Source of the DNA: a bacterium
GTDB lineage: Bacteria; Actinomycetota; Thermoleophilia; Miltoncostaeales; Miltoncostaeaceae
Length of the DNA stretch: 54,593 nt
Direction: 5' to 3'
Assembly: GCA_029977205.1 (NCBI GenBank)
Contig: JAPOLI010000006.1
Location: 1-54,593 of the forward strand
In this document: positions 34,896 through 45,413 of the stretch, one piece after another
Position numbering within the stretch: the stretch's first letter is position 1
Layout: every line of letters begins with the position of its first letter
Position numbers and translations under genes: made by a program
Notes under the pieces: model-generated
The model's database searches: none
Seen by the model: only the letters and a program-made list of their open reading frames with translations
Told to the model about the DNA's origin: nothing

Positions 34896-35705
34896 GTGAC
34901 CACTGACCCCGCTGACGCCCGGCAGGCCCTCGAGATCGCGCTGCGTGCCGCCGAGATCGCGGGTCGCGCGCTGATCGCCCGCTTCGAGGCCCCTGCGGAG
35001 GGCATCACTGCGAAGAGCACGTCCACCGACCTGGTGAGCGATGCCGATCGCGAGGCCGAGGACGTGATCCTCTCCATCATCCGGGCCGAGAGGCCGGACG
35101 ACGCGATTCTGTCTGAGGAGTCGGGCGAGGCCGTGGGCGGGACGTCAGGCCTGCGGTGGCTGGTGGACCCGCTCGACGGAACCACCAACTACCTGTGGGG
35201 CTACCCGCAGTGGGCTGTGAGCATCGCGTGCCATGACGAGGCCGGCGGGCTGATGGGGGTGGTGCATGATCCCGTGCGCGGTGAGACCTTCAGCGCGGTG
35301 CGGGGTGGACCCGCGCATCAGGACGGTCGCGTGCTCGCGCTGACGCCGAGCGACGACCTCGGCCAGGCGCTCATCGGGAGCGGCTTCGGCTACGACGCCG
35401 TGCGCCGCCGCCGGCAGGCCGCCCGCCTGATGGGAGTGATCCCCCACGTACGTGACATGCGACGGGGCGGCTCGGCCGCGCTCGACATGGCGTGGGTGGC
35501 CTGCGGGCGCCTCGATGCCTACTACGAGTTCGGCGTCAACGCGTGGGACGTCGCGGCGGGTGCCGTGATCGTGACCGCCGCGGGCGGAACAGTGCAGGAC
35601 ATCCCCGCGGGGCCGGAGGGCGCACCCGGAACCCTCGCCGCCCGCCCGGGCCTGGCGGGCGCACTGCGCGCAGTCGTGGACGCGGCGGCAGAGGGCATCG
35701 AGTAG
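34896..35705 (+). CDS. Inositol monophosphatase family protein
   Basis: Mg-dependent sugar phosphate phosphatase, 269 residues. Metal-site motifs: SEESGEAVGG (Glu of motif 1), WLVDPLDGTTNYLWGYPQW (motif A) and NAWDVAAGAVIVTAAGG (motif B). Members hydrolyse inositol 1-phosphate, histidinol phosphate, fructose bisphosphate or PAP; residues deciding this are not clear here. GTG 34896 is favoured by the -10 spacing and because upstream codons show no homology. Alone in its unit, convergent with acnA. Confidence 0.9.
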   Translation: MTTDPADARQALEIALRAAEIAGRALIARFEAPAEGITAKSTSTDLVSDADREAEDVILSIIRAERPDDAILSEESGEAVGGTSGLRWLVDPLDGTTNYLWGYPQWAVSIACHDEAGGLMGVVHDPVRGETFSAVRGGPAHQDGRVLALTPSDDLGQALIGSGFGYDAVRRRRQAARLMGVIPHVRDMRRGGSAALDMAWVACGRLDAYYEFGVNAWDVAAGAVIVTAAGGTVQDIPAGPEGAPGTLAARPGLAGALRAVVDAAAEGIE

Positions 35706-35747
35706 GCCCAAACCCCGGCGTCAGGCACTCATTCGGACCCGGAGCGC

Positions 35748-35773
35748 GAAGGGCCCGCCGGAGCGGGCCCTTC
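35748..35773. terminator. Two-way hairpin terminator between IMPase gene and acnA
   Basis: GAAGGGCCCGC (35748-35758) and GCGGGCCCTTC (35763-35773) form a perfect 11-bp stem with a CGGA loop in the 120-bp gap. No clear U-tract. Confidence 0.7.
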
Positions 35774-35825
35774 GGTCAGGTGCTGCGCACCGCACCCTGC
35801 GCGCGTGCGGAGCCCGGCGCGGGGC

Positions 35826-38507
35826 TCAGGCGGTGGTGCTCTCCTGGTACAGGCGGCGCAGCACGGTGGGCAGGATGCCGCCGTTGCGCAGGTAGTTCAT
35901 CTCGTTGGGCCCGTCGATGCGTGATTGCACCTGGAACTGTCGTCCGTCGCCCAGCTCGACCGTGAGGATGGCGCGCGGCTCCATGTCGGCGAGTCCGTGG
36001 ATCGAGAAGGTCTCATGCCCGGACAGTCCGAGGCTCTCTGCCGACTCGCCCTCGAGGAACTGCAGCGGCAGCACGCCCATCCCGACGAGGTTGCCGCGGT
36101 GGATCCGCTCGAACGACCGTGCGATCACCGCGCGCACACCGAGAAGCGCGGTGCCCTTGGCGGCCCAGTCGCGGCTGGATCCTGATCCGTACTCGGTGCC
36201 GGCCAGCACCACGAGCGGCACGCCGTCGGCCTGGTAGCGCATGGCGGCGTCGTAGATCGGGATGATGTCGCCGGTGGTGACGTGCTCGGTCCAGTTGCCC
36301 TCCTTGCCACCGGCAAGCGCGTTGCGCAGGCGGATGTTCCCGAAGGTGCCGCGCATCATCACCTCGTGGTTCCCGCGCCGCGACCCGAACGAGTTGAAGT
36401 CGCGCGGCTCGACGCCCTTCGCGATGAGGTACTCGCCAGCGGGCGAGGTGACAGGGATGACGCCCGCGGGTGAGATGTGGTCGGTGGTGACCGAGTCGCC
36501 GAGGACGGCCAGCGCCCGTGCGTGCTCGATGTCGGTGACCCCGGGCGCCTCAGGCGTGAGGCCCTCGAAGAACGGCGGCAACTGCACGTAGGTGCTGTCT
36601 GAGTCCCAGGCGTAGGTGTCGCCGTCCGGCACCGGGATGGCGCGCCAGCGCTCATCGCCGTCGAAGACCGACGCGTAGTACTCCGTGAACAGCTGGGCGT
36701 CGATCGTGCCCTCGACGATCTCGCGCACCTCGTCGGCCGAGGGCCAGATGTCGGCGAGCATGACCGGCTGTCCGTCCGACCCCGTGCCGATGGGCTCGGT
36801 GGTGAGGTCGATGTCCACGCGCCCGGCGAGGGCGAAGGCCACGACGAGCGGCGGGGAGGCGAGGAACGCCGCCTTCACATGCGGGCTCACGCGACCCTCG
36901 AAGTTGCGGTTGCCGGAGAGCACCGCGGCCACCACGAGTCCGTTGTCCTCGATCGCCTGCGTGACGGGCTCATCAAGCGGGCCTGAGTTGCCGATGCAGG
37001 TCGTGCAGCCGTAGCCGACCAGGTTGAACTTGATCTGGTCGAGATAGGGCATGAGCCCCGACTTCTCCATGTATCCCGTGACCACCTGGGAACCGGGCGC
37101 GAACGAGGTCTTGACGGTGGGGTCCACCGTGAGGCCCTTCTCCACGGCGCGCTTGGCCACGAGGCCGGCGCCCACCATCACGTAGGGGTTCGAGGTGTTG
37201 GTGCACGAGGTGATGGCCGCGATGGCCACCGACGCGGGGCCGAACGGCGTGGTCTCGCCGTCGATCTCAACCGGCACCGTGTCGTAGTGGCGGCCGCCGC
37301 CGTTCGCGTGCATCCCCTCGGGGTACTCCTCCATGAAGCGGTTGCCCACCTCGGGAAGCACCACGCGGTCCTGCGGCCGACGGGGGCCCGACAGCGAGGG
37401 CACGACGTCGCCGAGGTCGAGCGCCAGGTTCTCGTCGTACTGAGGATCGGGGTCGCCGTCCTCACGGAACATGCCCTGCTCGCGGTAGTAGGCCTCCACC
37501 AGCGGCACCAGGTGGCCGCGGCCCGTGGTCTCGAGGTACCGCAGCGCCTCGGCGTCCACCGGGAAGATTCCCGTAGTCGCGCCGTACTCGGGGCCCATGT
37601 TGGCGATGGTCGCGCGGTCGGCAAGCGTGATGTTCGACAGCCCGTCGCCGTAGTACTCGACGAACTTGCCCACCACGCCATGGGCGCGAAGCATCTCGGT
37701 GAGGGTCAGCACCAGGTCGGTGGCCGTCGCCCCCGGCTGGAGCTCGCCGGTGAGCTTGACGCCCACCACGACCGGCCACGGCAGGTTGATCGGCTGGCCG
37801 AGCAGGTTGGCCTCGGCCTCGATGCCACCCACGCCGAATCCCAGGATGCCGATTCCGCTGATCATCGTGGTGTGCGAGTCGGTGCCCACGAGCGAGTCGG
37901 GATAGGCGCGCATCTCGCCGTCCACCTCGCGGGTGGCCACCACGCTGGCCAGGTACTCGAGGTTGACCTGGTGCACGATGCCCGTGCCCGGCGGAACCGC
38001 GCGGAAGTCGGCGAAGGCCTGCTGGGCCCAGCGCAGCAGCGCGTAGCGCTCTGCGTTGCGCTCGTACTCGCGTGCGACGTTCTCCTCGAATGACTGCTCG
38101 GTGCCGAAGAAGTCCACCTGCACCGAGTGGTCGATCACGAGGTCGGCGGGCACCAGGGGGTTGATGCGCGAGGGGTCGGCGCCCAGGTCGCGCATGGCGT
38201 CACGCATCGCGGCCAGGTCGACCACGCACGGCACGCCCGTGAAGTCCTGCATCACCACGCGCGCGGGGAGCAGCGGCACCTCACGTGCCAGCCCGGAGTT
38301 CGGTGCCCATGCCGCCAGCGCCGTGACGTCGTCCTCGCCCACGAACTCGCCGCCGGCGTTGCGCAGCACGTTCTCGATGAGGACCTTCACCACGAATGGG
38401 GTTCGTGAGAGATCCTGGCCGAGTGCGCCAAGCCGCCAGATGGCGTAGTCGGTGCCACCTGCGGAGAGGGTGGCACGTGCGTTGAACGGGTCCGGTGATG
38501 CGCTCAC
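35826..38507 (-). CDS. acnA: Aconitate hydratase A
   Basis: TCA-cycle enzyme interconverting citrate and isocitrate through a 4Fe-4S cluster. 893 residues, right for the AcnA/IRP1 type. Motifs: [21 protein letters not shown]-like N-terminal block, [10 protein letters not shown] (substrate His/Asp), [10 protein letters not shown] and [14 protein letters not shown] (cluster Cys), and the swivel domain with [18 protein letters not shown] 38507 has AGGAG 5 nt upstream and is where homology begins ([11 protein letters not shown]). The frame stays open for another 134 codons only because it is antisense to a Thr-rich linker; that part is not translated. Confidence 0.97.
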   Translation of the reverse strand: MSASPDPFNARATLSAGGTDYAIWRLGALGQDLSRTPFVVKVLIENVLRNAGGEFVGEDDVTALAAWAPNSGLAREVPLLPARVVMQDFTGVPCVVDLAAMRDAMRDLGADPSRINPLVPADLVIDHSVQVDFFGTEQSFEENVAREYERNAERYALLRWAQQAFADFRAVPPGTGIVHQVNLEYLASVVATREVDGEMRAYPDSLVGTDSHTTMISGIGILGFGVGGIEAEANLLGQPINLPWPVVVGVKLTGELQPGATATDLVLTLTEMLRAHGVVGKFVEYYGDGLSNITLADRATIANMGPEYGATTGIFPVDAEALRYLETTGRGHLVPLVEAYYREQGMFREDGDPDPQYDENLALDLGDVVPSLSGPRRPQDRVVLPEVGNRFMEEYPEGMHANGGGRHYDTVPVEIDGETTPFGPASVAIAAITSCTNTSNPYVMVGAGLVAKRAVEKGLTVDPTVKTSFAPGSQVVTGYMEKSGLMPYLDQIKFNLVGYGCTTCIGNSGPLDEPVTQAIEDNGLVVAAVLSGNRNFEGRVSPHVKAAFLASPPLVVAFALAGRVDIDLTTEPIGTGSDGQPVMLADIWPSADEVREIVEGTIDAQLFTEYYASVFDGDERWRAIPVPDGDTYAWDSDSTYVQLPPFFEGLTPEAPGVTDIEHARALAVLGDSVTTDHISPAGVIPVTSPAGEYLIAKGVEPRDFNSFGSRRGNHEVMMRGTFGNIRLRNALAGGKEGNWTEHVTTGDIIPIYDAAMRYQADGVPLVVLAGTEYGSGSSRDWAAKGTALLGVRAVIARSFERIHRGNLVGMGVLPLQFLEGESAESLGLSGHETFSIHGLADMEPRAILTVELGDGRQFQVQSRIDGPNEMNYLRNGGILPTVLRRLYQESTTA

Positions 38508-38646
38508 AGGGGCTCCTAGTGCGAGATCTCGAAAAACCGCCAGGCGCGTCCGCATGGCGACGGCGGAGGGTACACGGGGAAGGGGGCCGGGTGGCAGTAC
38601 CGAAAGCCTTCGGGGACGACATTCCCTTGATCGAGGTGAACCCCGA

Positions 38647-39612
38647 ATGAGCACCCCGCGAATCGCCGCTGCCGCCGCAGGCATCACCGCTCTCACGCTT
38701 ATCGGCGCGGGCTGCAGCTTTGGTGGCACGGAGACCGTGACGGTCACGGCGCCGACGACGGCAACGACTCCGACCACCACCACGGCAACGACGGCGACCA
38801 GCACCACCGGTACCGCCACGACATCCACCTCGACGGGCACCACCAGCACCTCGACGACGGGCACGAGCACCACCGCGCCCGCCGAGAACCCCACGGTGAC
38901 GGCGAACAAGGAGATCCAGGCGGATCTCGCCGACCTCGGCTTCTACAAGGGCCCGATCAACGGAATCTACGGCCCGAAGACGACCGCCGCGGTGAAGCGG
39001 TTCCAGGCGCGCGCCAGCCTTCCGGCCGACGGCATCGCCGGCCCGCAGACGATGGGGGCCATCAACCTGGCGCTGGGCAACGACACCACCGACGCGGTGG
39101 AGATGCTGCAGACTGCGCTCGAGGGCCTCTGCTATTACGGCGGCAAGGTCGACGGGGTGTTCGGCTCGGGCACGGAGGCGGCCCTCATCGCATTCCAGAA
39201 GAAGGCGGGCATCACGGCCGATGGGCGCTACGGCCCGGCCACGGCCGAGGCACTGGCGAACGCATGGCCCGACCGACCCGCATCGTGCTCGGACACCACG
39301 CCCAGTGGTGGCGGCACCAGCACGGGCGACACGCTGACGATCGGCAGCCCGAAGATCGCACGTACCTTCGACCTCTCGTCCTGCACGGTGGTGGGCCGGG
39401 GAGTGGAGGCCACGGGCGCTGCGAGCGGTGGCCTGAAGGTTGGCCTCGACAGCCCGAAGGGCGGGGGCGGCACGCTGGCGGTGACCGGCAGCGACCTGAA
39501 GCTGAATGGCACCGTGAAGTCGATCACGATCTCGGTGAACGGCCAGTTCCGGGCCTTCGGCACCTGGCAGGGCGGCGGCGCCTGGACGGCGGTCGGTACC
39601 TGCAGCGACTGA
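38647..39612 (+). CDS. Lipoprotein with two peptidoglycan-binding domains
   Basis: Exported, membrane-anchored protein, 321 residues, probably attached to the cell wall. Lipobox LIGAGC puts the lipid on Cys23. A Thr/Ser low-complexity linker spans about 28-78. Two PG_binding_1 domains follow: about 86-140 ([20 protein letters not shown]) and 147-203 ([18 protein letters not shown]). The last ~105 residues form a beta-rich domain I do not recognise, with Cys near both ends. ATG 38647 has GAGGTG about 8 nt upstream. No catalytic domain is present, so it may be structural or an activator. Confidence 0.87.
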   Translation: MSTPRIAAAAAGITALTLIGAGCSFGGTETVTVTAPTTATTPTTTTATTATSTTGTATTSTSTGTTSTSTTGTSTTAPAENPTVTANKEIQADLADLGFYKGPINGIYGPKTTAAVKRFQARASLPADGIAGPQTMGAINLALGNDTTDAVEMLQTALEGLCYYGGKVDGVFGSGTEAALIAFQKKAGITADGRYGPATAEALANAWPDRPASCSDTTPSGGGTSTGDTLTIGSPKIARTFDLSSCTVVGRGVEATGAASGGLKVGLDSPKGGGGTLAVTGSDLKLNGTVKSITISVNGQFRAFGTWQGGGAWTAVGTCSD

Positions 39613-39622
39613 TCGGGCATGA

Positions 39623-39656
39623 CCCGGCCCCGCGGGAGGGAGCCCGTGGGGCCGGG
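39623..39656. terminator. Two-way hairpin terminator between the lipoprotein and ettA
   Basis: CCCGGCCCCGCGGG (39623-39636) pairs with CCCGTGGGGCCGGG (39643-39656): 14 bp with one G-U, loop AGGGAG. Strongest terminator-like structure of the window together with that at 52580. Confidence 0.75.
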
Positions 39657-39667
39657 GCGATCAGCCG

Positions 39668-41362
<1,695 letters not shown>

Positions 41363-41375
41363 AGGCCCTAGCCTA
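41363..41375 (-). promoter_or_regulatory. Putative leaderless -10 promoter of ettA
   Basis: TAGGCT (41375-41370, minus strand), 7 nt, then ATG 41362. Same hexamer and same spacing as the divergent thioredoxin-like gene. Confidence 0.6.
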
Positions 41376-41501
41376 GAGGGGCGGCTGGCGAACCGGTGGT
41401 CGGGCAACCGGAGCCGGGGATCGCCATGTGCGGCCCCCGCAAATGGCCTTACCGTTTCGCGATGTGCCCGACTGCCGGTTCGCCAGCCGCCCCTCTAGGC
41501 T
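41370..41501. repeat. Long inverted repeat forming twin divergent promoters (ettA / thioredoxin-TPR)
   Basis: The arms 41370-41406 and 41465-41501 are 37 bp each and reverse complements at 35 of 37 positions; the inner 27 bp next to each gene, ending in the TAGGCT -10 box, are identical. The spacer is 58 bp. Each arm ends 7 nt before the start codon of its gene. The two genes thus have copies of one promoter facing outwards, by duplication-inversion or gene conversion. Confidence 0.9.
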
Positions 41502-41508
41502 GTTCCCC
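41496..41508 (+). promoter_or_regulatory. Putative leaderless -10 promoter of the thioredoxin-TPR gene
   Basis: TAGGCT (41496-41501), 7 nt, ATG 41509. Mirror copy of the ettA promoter. Confidence 0.6.
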
Positions 41509-42249
41509 ATGGACGTGACCGAGGCTTCTTTTCAGACGGACGTGATCGAGCGGTCGCATGAGGTCCCCGTGGTCGTGGACTTCTGGGCCGAGTGGTGCGG
41601 GCCGTGCCGGCAGCTCGGGCCGATCATCGACGACGCCGTCGGGCGGCGGTCGGGCGATGTCGTGCTGGCCAAGGTGGACATCGATGCCAACCCGGGGCTC
41701 GCGCAGATGTTCCAGGTGATGAGCATCCCGGCCGTGAAGGCGTTCCGCAACGGCGAGGTGGTGGAGGAGTTCGTGGGGCTGGTGGCCCCGGCGCAGATGG
41801 AGGCGTTCCTCGACAAGCTGGTGCCGAGCAAGGTGGACATGCTCGTGGAGGAGGGCGATGCGGACAGCCTGCGCGAGGCCATCTTCCGCGACGCCGGCCG
41901 CACCGACGCGCGCGTGGCGCTGGCGCACCTCCTCATCGGCGACGGCGAACTGGAGGAGGCCGATGAGGTGCTGGCCCCCGCCGAGCACGACCCCATCGCG
42001 GCGGGCCTCCGGGCGCGCATCGCGCTCGCCGGGTGTGACGTGCCTGATGTCCAGGCGGGCCTGGCCGCGCTCGATCGCGAGGACTGGCAGCAGGCGTTCG
42101 CGAGCCTCGTCGACGCCGCCGGCACCACCGCGGACACCGTCCTCAAGGACAATCTCCGCAAGATGCTCATCGGCCAGTTCCGGGAGCTCGGCGACAGCCA
42201 TCCGCTGGTGCCCGAGTACCGCAAGAAGCTGGCCCGGTCCTTCCACTGA
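41509..42249 (+). CDS. Thioredoxin with C-terminal TPR-like region (CnoX/YbbN type)
   Basis: 246 residues, cytoplasmic. The thioredoxin domain (about 1-108) has FWAEWCGPCRQLGP with Cys30 and Cys33 and the cis-Pro in VMSIPAVKAF. The C-terminal half is alpha-helical and tetratricopeptide-like (ALAHLLIGDGELEEADEVLA), as in YbbN/CnoX, a chaperedoxin that protects proteins from over-oxidation and hands them to GroEL or DnaK. It retains a full CXXC. The start is ATG 41509 from the -10 spacing and homology. A cupin gene follows 16 nt downstream on the same strand. Confidence 0.9.
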   Translation: MDVTEASFQTDVIERSHEVPVVVDFWAEWCGPCRQLGPIIDDAVGRRSGDVVLAKVDIDANPGLAQMFQVMSIPAVKAFRNGEVVEEFVGLVAPAQMEAFLDKLVPSKVDMLVEEGDADSLREAIFRDAGRTDARVALAHLLIGDGELEEADEVLAPAEHDPIAAGLRARIALAGCDVPDVQAGLAALDREDWQQAFASLVDAAGTTADTVLKDNLRKMLIGQFRELGDSHPLVPEYRKKLARSFH

Positions 42250-42265
42250 GAGAGGTATTCGCCTG

Positions 42266-42625
42266 ATGGACATCCGCTCGTACGATGCGGCTGAGCCCTT
42301 CACGACGACGGACGGCAGCACGATCCGCTCTCTGCTCGACCTGTCGGTGGCACCGGTGGCCAACCACAGCCTGGCCGAGGCCTCGCTGCCGGCCGCCGGC
42401 CGTACGGAGCGCCACCACCACAAGGTCTCCGAGGAGATGTACTACCTCCTCGAGGGCGAGGCGCTGATGGAGATCGATGGCGAGGAGCGCCGCGTGACGG
42501 CCGGCGACGCCATCCTCATCCCGGTGGGTGCCTGGCACCAGATCACCAACACGGGTGACGCCAACCTGCGCTTCCTCTGCACGTGCTCTCCGCCATGGAC
42601 GGCGGAGGACACGTACTTCGCCTGA
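42266..42625 (+). CDS. Cupin-domain protein (possible sugar isomerase/dioxygenase-like)
   Basis: 119 residues forming one cupin barrel. Motif 1 is RTERHHHKVSEEMYYLLEGE (metal ligands His-His...Glu) and motif 2 is AGDAILIPVGAWHQITNTGD (His). The HHHKxSEEMYY form is common in small single-domain cupins resembling mannose-6-phosphate isomerase type II cores. Function cannot be assigned further. ATG 42266 has GAGG about 10 nt upstream. It probably shares the transcript of the thioredoxin-TPR gene and converges on the ABC permease. Confidence 0.87.
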   Translation: MDIRSYDAAEPFTTTDGSTIRSLLDLSVAPVANHSLAEASLPAAGRTERHHHKVSEEMYYLLEGEALMEIDGEERRVTAGDAILIPVGAWHQITNTGDANLRFLCTCSPPWTAEDTYFA

Positions 42626-42631
42626 CACAGA

Positions 42632-42643
42632 AGGCGCGCGCCT
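42632..42643. terminator. Palindrome between cupin and ABC permease stops
   Basis: AGGCGCGCGCCT is a perfect 12-bp palindrome in the 16-bp convergent gap, its end overlapping the permease stop. Folding would leave a 4-bp stem with a small loop, so termination strength is doubtful. Confidence 0.3.
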
Positions 42644-44300
42644 AGGAGGCCGACACCTCGGGATGCCCGCTGGTGATGGGCGGATCCGCCCCTGTGGACG
42701 AGGTGCCTGTCACCGGGGTTTGGGACCATGAGCGCAGCGCCGGGCGCACCACCAGGAACCATGTGAGCACGGCGGAGATCGCCACCAGAACCAGGGCGAA
42801 GATCGCGGCCTCCTCGTACGCGGCGAGCTCGGCGGCCTGCCACACCTCGATGGCGAGGGTCGAGAATCCGGGCGGCGCCAGCAGCAGGGTGGCGGGCAGC
42901 TCCTTGGCCGTGGAGAGCAGCACGAGTCCCGCGCCGGCCGCCAGGCCCGGGAGCATCAGGGGAACGTCCACGCCGGCGAAGCGCCGAATCCGATGTCGGC
43001 CCATGATCCGTGCGGCGTCGTCGAGGCGCGCCGGGATCCCGGCAACCGCCGATTGCGCGGCGCCGAGGGCCAGCGCGCCGTGGTGCACCACGTACGCCAG
43101 GACCAGCAGGGGGAGGGTCTGGTACAGCGCACCGAGCGGGCCGGGGGTGGACAGCGTGAAGAACACGAATGCAAGCGCCGTGACCAGGCCGGGGAGGGCG
43201 AAGCCGCCCACGACGGTGCCCGCCAGGGCCTCGCCGAGGCGCCCGGGGCGGCGCACGCTGCGGTAGGCGATGGGGAGCACGATCAGTATCGCCACGAGCG
43301 CCGTGACCACGCTGATGCCGGCCGTGCTGAGCAGCGGCTGGACGATGAGGCCGGGGTCGGCCACCACGGATGCACTGTCGACCGAGCCATTGGCGAGTCC
43401 GCGGATGGCCCAGAAGGCCAGCACCGCGATCGGGGCGACCAGCGCGAGTCCGATCAGGAGGACCAGGAACAGGTAGGCCGGCACCCGCCAGGCCCCGAGC
43501 GGCACCTCGAGTGACGCACCGACGCGTCGCTGGTCGCGCAGCCCCACGCGCGACGATCGGCGCTCCAGCGCCACCACCCCCACGGCGATCACGCCGAGGA
43601 CGAGGCTGAGCGCGATCGAGGTCGTGGGGTCGAGGAGGCGGTCGGAGTAGATCGCCCGTGTCAGCGTGTCGTAGCGCAGCAGCTGGACCGCCCCGAAGTC
43701 GCTGATCACATACAGGAACACCAGCAGCGCGCCGGCGGCCACGGCCGCGCGGGCCTGCGGCAGCACGACGGTGGTGAACACCTGCATCGGCCTGCGCCCG
43801 AGCATCCTCGCCGATTCCTCGAGCGCGGGCGACAACGTGCGCAGGCGCGCCATCACCAGCAGGAAGACATAGGGGTATGTCAGCAGCGTGAGCACGACGA
43901 ACGCTCCGGTGAAGCCGCTCACCTCGGGCAGGAATCCGATTCCCAGCACCTGCTCCACGAGGCCGCCTGGGGCGAACGCGGCGATGAGGGCCACCGCGCC
44001 CACGAACGACGGGATCACGAGCGGCAGGCACAGGAGCAGTGCCCATGCGCGCCGCGCCCGAAGGTCGGTGCGCGCCACGAGCCACGCGGCGAGCGTCCCG
44101 AGCACGGCCGCGGCCAGGGCGACCGAGACGCCGAGGACGAGGCTGCGCATGAGGGGACCGACCAGCCGGTCGTCGGAGAGCGCGCTCCACAGCCCCCCGA
44201 GATCCCGCGCATTCCGGATGAGGAGGTACGCGAAGGGCAGCGCGAAGGGCACCGTGAGGGCCACCGCGAGCGCGGTGGCGCCAACGGCGCGCCAGTTCAC
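42642..44300 (-). CDS. ABC importer permease, Fe(III)/thiamine type (two fused domains)
   Basis: 552 residues with about 12 membrane segments: two binding-protein-dependent permease domains in one chain, as in FbpB and ThiP. Each half has its EAA loop contacting the ATPase: SARMLGRRPMQVFTTVVLPQ at about 180 and AARIMGRHRIRRFAGVDVPL at about 435. The ATG/GTG at 44300 lies 4 nt after the binding-protein stop. The cytoplasmic tail (SWSQTPVTGTSSTGADPPIT) is disordered. Partner of the lipoprotein and ATPase upstream; iron is the likely substrate. Confidence 0.92.
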   Translation of the reverse strand: MNWRAVGATALAVALTVPFALPFAYLLIRNARDLGGLWSALSDDRLVGPLMRSLVLGVSVALAAAVLGTLAAWLVARTDLRARRAWALLLCLPLVIPSFVGAVALIAAFAPGGLVEQVLGIGFLPEVSGFTGAFVVLTLLTYPYVFLLVMARLRTLSPALEESARMLGRRPMQVFTTVVLPQARAAVAAGALLVFLYVISDFGAVQLLRYDTLTRAIYSDRLLDPTTSIALSLVLGVIAVGVVALERRSSRVGLRDQRRVGASLEVPLGAWRVPAYLFLVLLIGLALVAPIAVLAFWAIRGLANGSVDSASVVADPGLIVQPLLSTAGISVVTALVAILIVLPIAYRSVRRPGRLGEALAGTVVGGFALPGLVTALAFVFFTLSTPGPLGALYQTLPLLVLAYVVHHGALALGAAQSAVAGIPARLDDAARIMGRHRIRRFAGVDVPLMLPGLAAGAGLVLLSTAKELPATLLLAPPGFSTLAIEVWQAAELAAYEEAAIFALVLVAISAVLTWFLVVRPALRSWSQTPVTGTSSTGADPPITSGHPEVSAS

Positions 44301-44304
44301 GTCG

Positions 44305-45348
44305 CTACTGCGCGAGCCCGCTCTCCCTGATCTGCTCGGCCACTGCCTTCAGGTCCGTCTGCTTCGTCAGGTCGTATGAGGGGTAGTCACCGGCCGTGAG
44401 AGACGGGGCGCGGTCCGGCGCGCTCACGCCCGTGGCAGTCGGGTATTCACCTTCTCCGGCGATGATCAGCTTCTGCCCCTCGTCGGACACGAGGAACCCC
44501 ACCAGCGCGTCTGCCTGCTGCTTGTCAGGCGAGGCCTTCGGCACCGATGCCGTGGCGACAAGGAACAGGCTGCCCGGGTCGGTGCCCGGGAACCGGTACG
44601 CGGCCACCGGCGCCGCGGGGTCCTTCTCCTTTATCTCGAGCACGTAGTAGTGGTTCACCAGGCCCATGGGGATCTCCCCGCGGGCCACGGCCTCGGCGAT
44701 CGCGCTGTTCTTGGCGTACGCCTTCGCCCCGTTCGCCGCCATGTCGCGGAGCCATGCGCTGGTGGTGTCAGTGCCCTCGATCTGGTCCATCGCGGCGATG
44801 AAGTCCTGGAACGACGCGTTCGATGGCGCCACGGCAACCTTGTCGCGGTACTTCACGCCGGTGAGCTCGAGCACCGACCTCGGCAGGTCCGACTCCTTCA
44901 CCAGATCGGTGTTGTAGATGAGCACGCGCTGGCGCCCGGCCACGCCGATCCACTCACCGTCTGCCGCCCGCAGGGTCGCCGGCACGCGGTCGAGTACTGC
45001 CCGGGGCAGGGGCGACAGCAGCTGCTGCTGGTCGAGGAACGACTGCGAGATCGGGCTTTGCGCCAGGAAGACATCGGCGGGGGTGCGATCGCCCTCCTCC
45101 GAGATCAGCAGCGCGAGGTCCGCCGAGTCGCCATAGCGCACCTGCAGGTCGGTCCCGGTCGTCTTCTCGTAAGCGTCGAAGACCGGCTGCATGTACGCCT
45201 CCTCCCGGCCGGAGTACACGGTCAGCGCACCGTTATCCGCGGACGCCGTGGTCTCGCCAGCCCCGCCGCCGCCGCATGCGGAAAGCGTGAGCACGGATGC
45301 AAGGACTGCGATGGATGCGCCGATCAGCGCGCGCCGGCGGGTTGCCAA
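44305..45348 (-). CDS. Fe(III)-type ABC importer, substrate-binding lipoprotein
   Basis: 347 residues. A signal peptide with lipobox TLSAC places the lipid on Cys25, followed by a Gly linker. The mature protein begins LTVYSGREEAYMQPVFDAYE and has VRYGDSADLALLISEEG, DVFLAQSP and GLVNHYYVLEI, whose Tyr-Tyr pair fits the iron-binding tyrosines of FbpA-like proteins. FPGTDPGSLFLVATASVPKA closes the second lobe. The start is TTG 45348 with GAGGGGG 5 nt upstream. It lies between the ATPase and the permease and seems to have its own promoter. Confidence 0.92.
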   Translation of the reverse strand: MATRRRALIGASIAVLASVLTLSACGGGGAGETTASADNGALTVYSGREEAYMQPVFDAYEKTTGTDLQVRYGDSADLALLISEEGDRTPADVFLAQSPISQSFLDQQQLLSPLPRAVLDRVPATLRAADGEWIGVAGRQRVLIYNTDLVKESDLPRSVLELTGVKYRDKVAVAPSNASFQDFIAAMDQIEGTDTTSAWLRDMAANGAKAYAKNSAIAEAVARGEIPMGLVNHYYVLEIKEKDPAAPVAAYRFPGTDPGSLFLVATASVPKASPDKQQADALVGFLVSDEGQKLIIAGEGEYPTATGVSAPDRAPSLTAGDYPSYDLTKQTDLKAVAEQIRESGLAQ

Positions 45349-45384
45349 GGATCCCCCTCGGAGGTCGCGGAAACAGGCCGCGAC

Positions 45385-45404
45385 TCTATAGGCAATGGCC
45401 GTTG
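45385..45404 (-). promoter_or_regulatory. Promoter of the binding-protein gene with a near-palindrome
   Basis: TATAGA (45390-45385, minus strand) is a -10 candidate about 40 nt before the TTG. Directly upstream, CAACGGCCATTG (45404-45393) is a 12-bp near-palindrome with one mismatched pair, placed in the -10/-35 spacer. It might be a metal-regulator site. It does not match the IdeR/DtxR iron box that I know. Confidence 0.4.
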
Positions 45405-45413
45405 GACAAAACC

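Noticed and set aside
38740-38890. Tandem-repeat-like ACC/ACG/ACA run
   Set aside because: It encodes the Thr/Ser linker of the peptidoglycan-binding lipoprotein and is a coding low-complexity region, not a separate repeat element.
38508-38909. 134-codon N-terminal extension of acnA rich in Val/Ala/Gly, looking like a membrane or low-complexity domain
   Set aside because: It is the antisense of the Thr-rich linker (ACN codons) of the lipoprotein gene at 38647. acnA homology and an AGGAG RBS begin at GTG 38507.
41363-41407. TTG-started extension of ettA (15 extra residues)
   Set aside because: It reads through the promoter inverted repeat. MAENEFVYQ at 41362 is the family N terminus and has the -10 box at the right distance.
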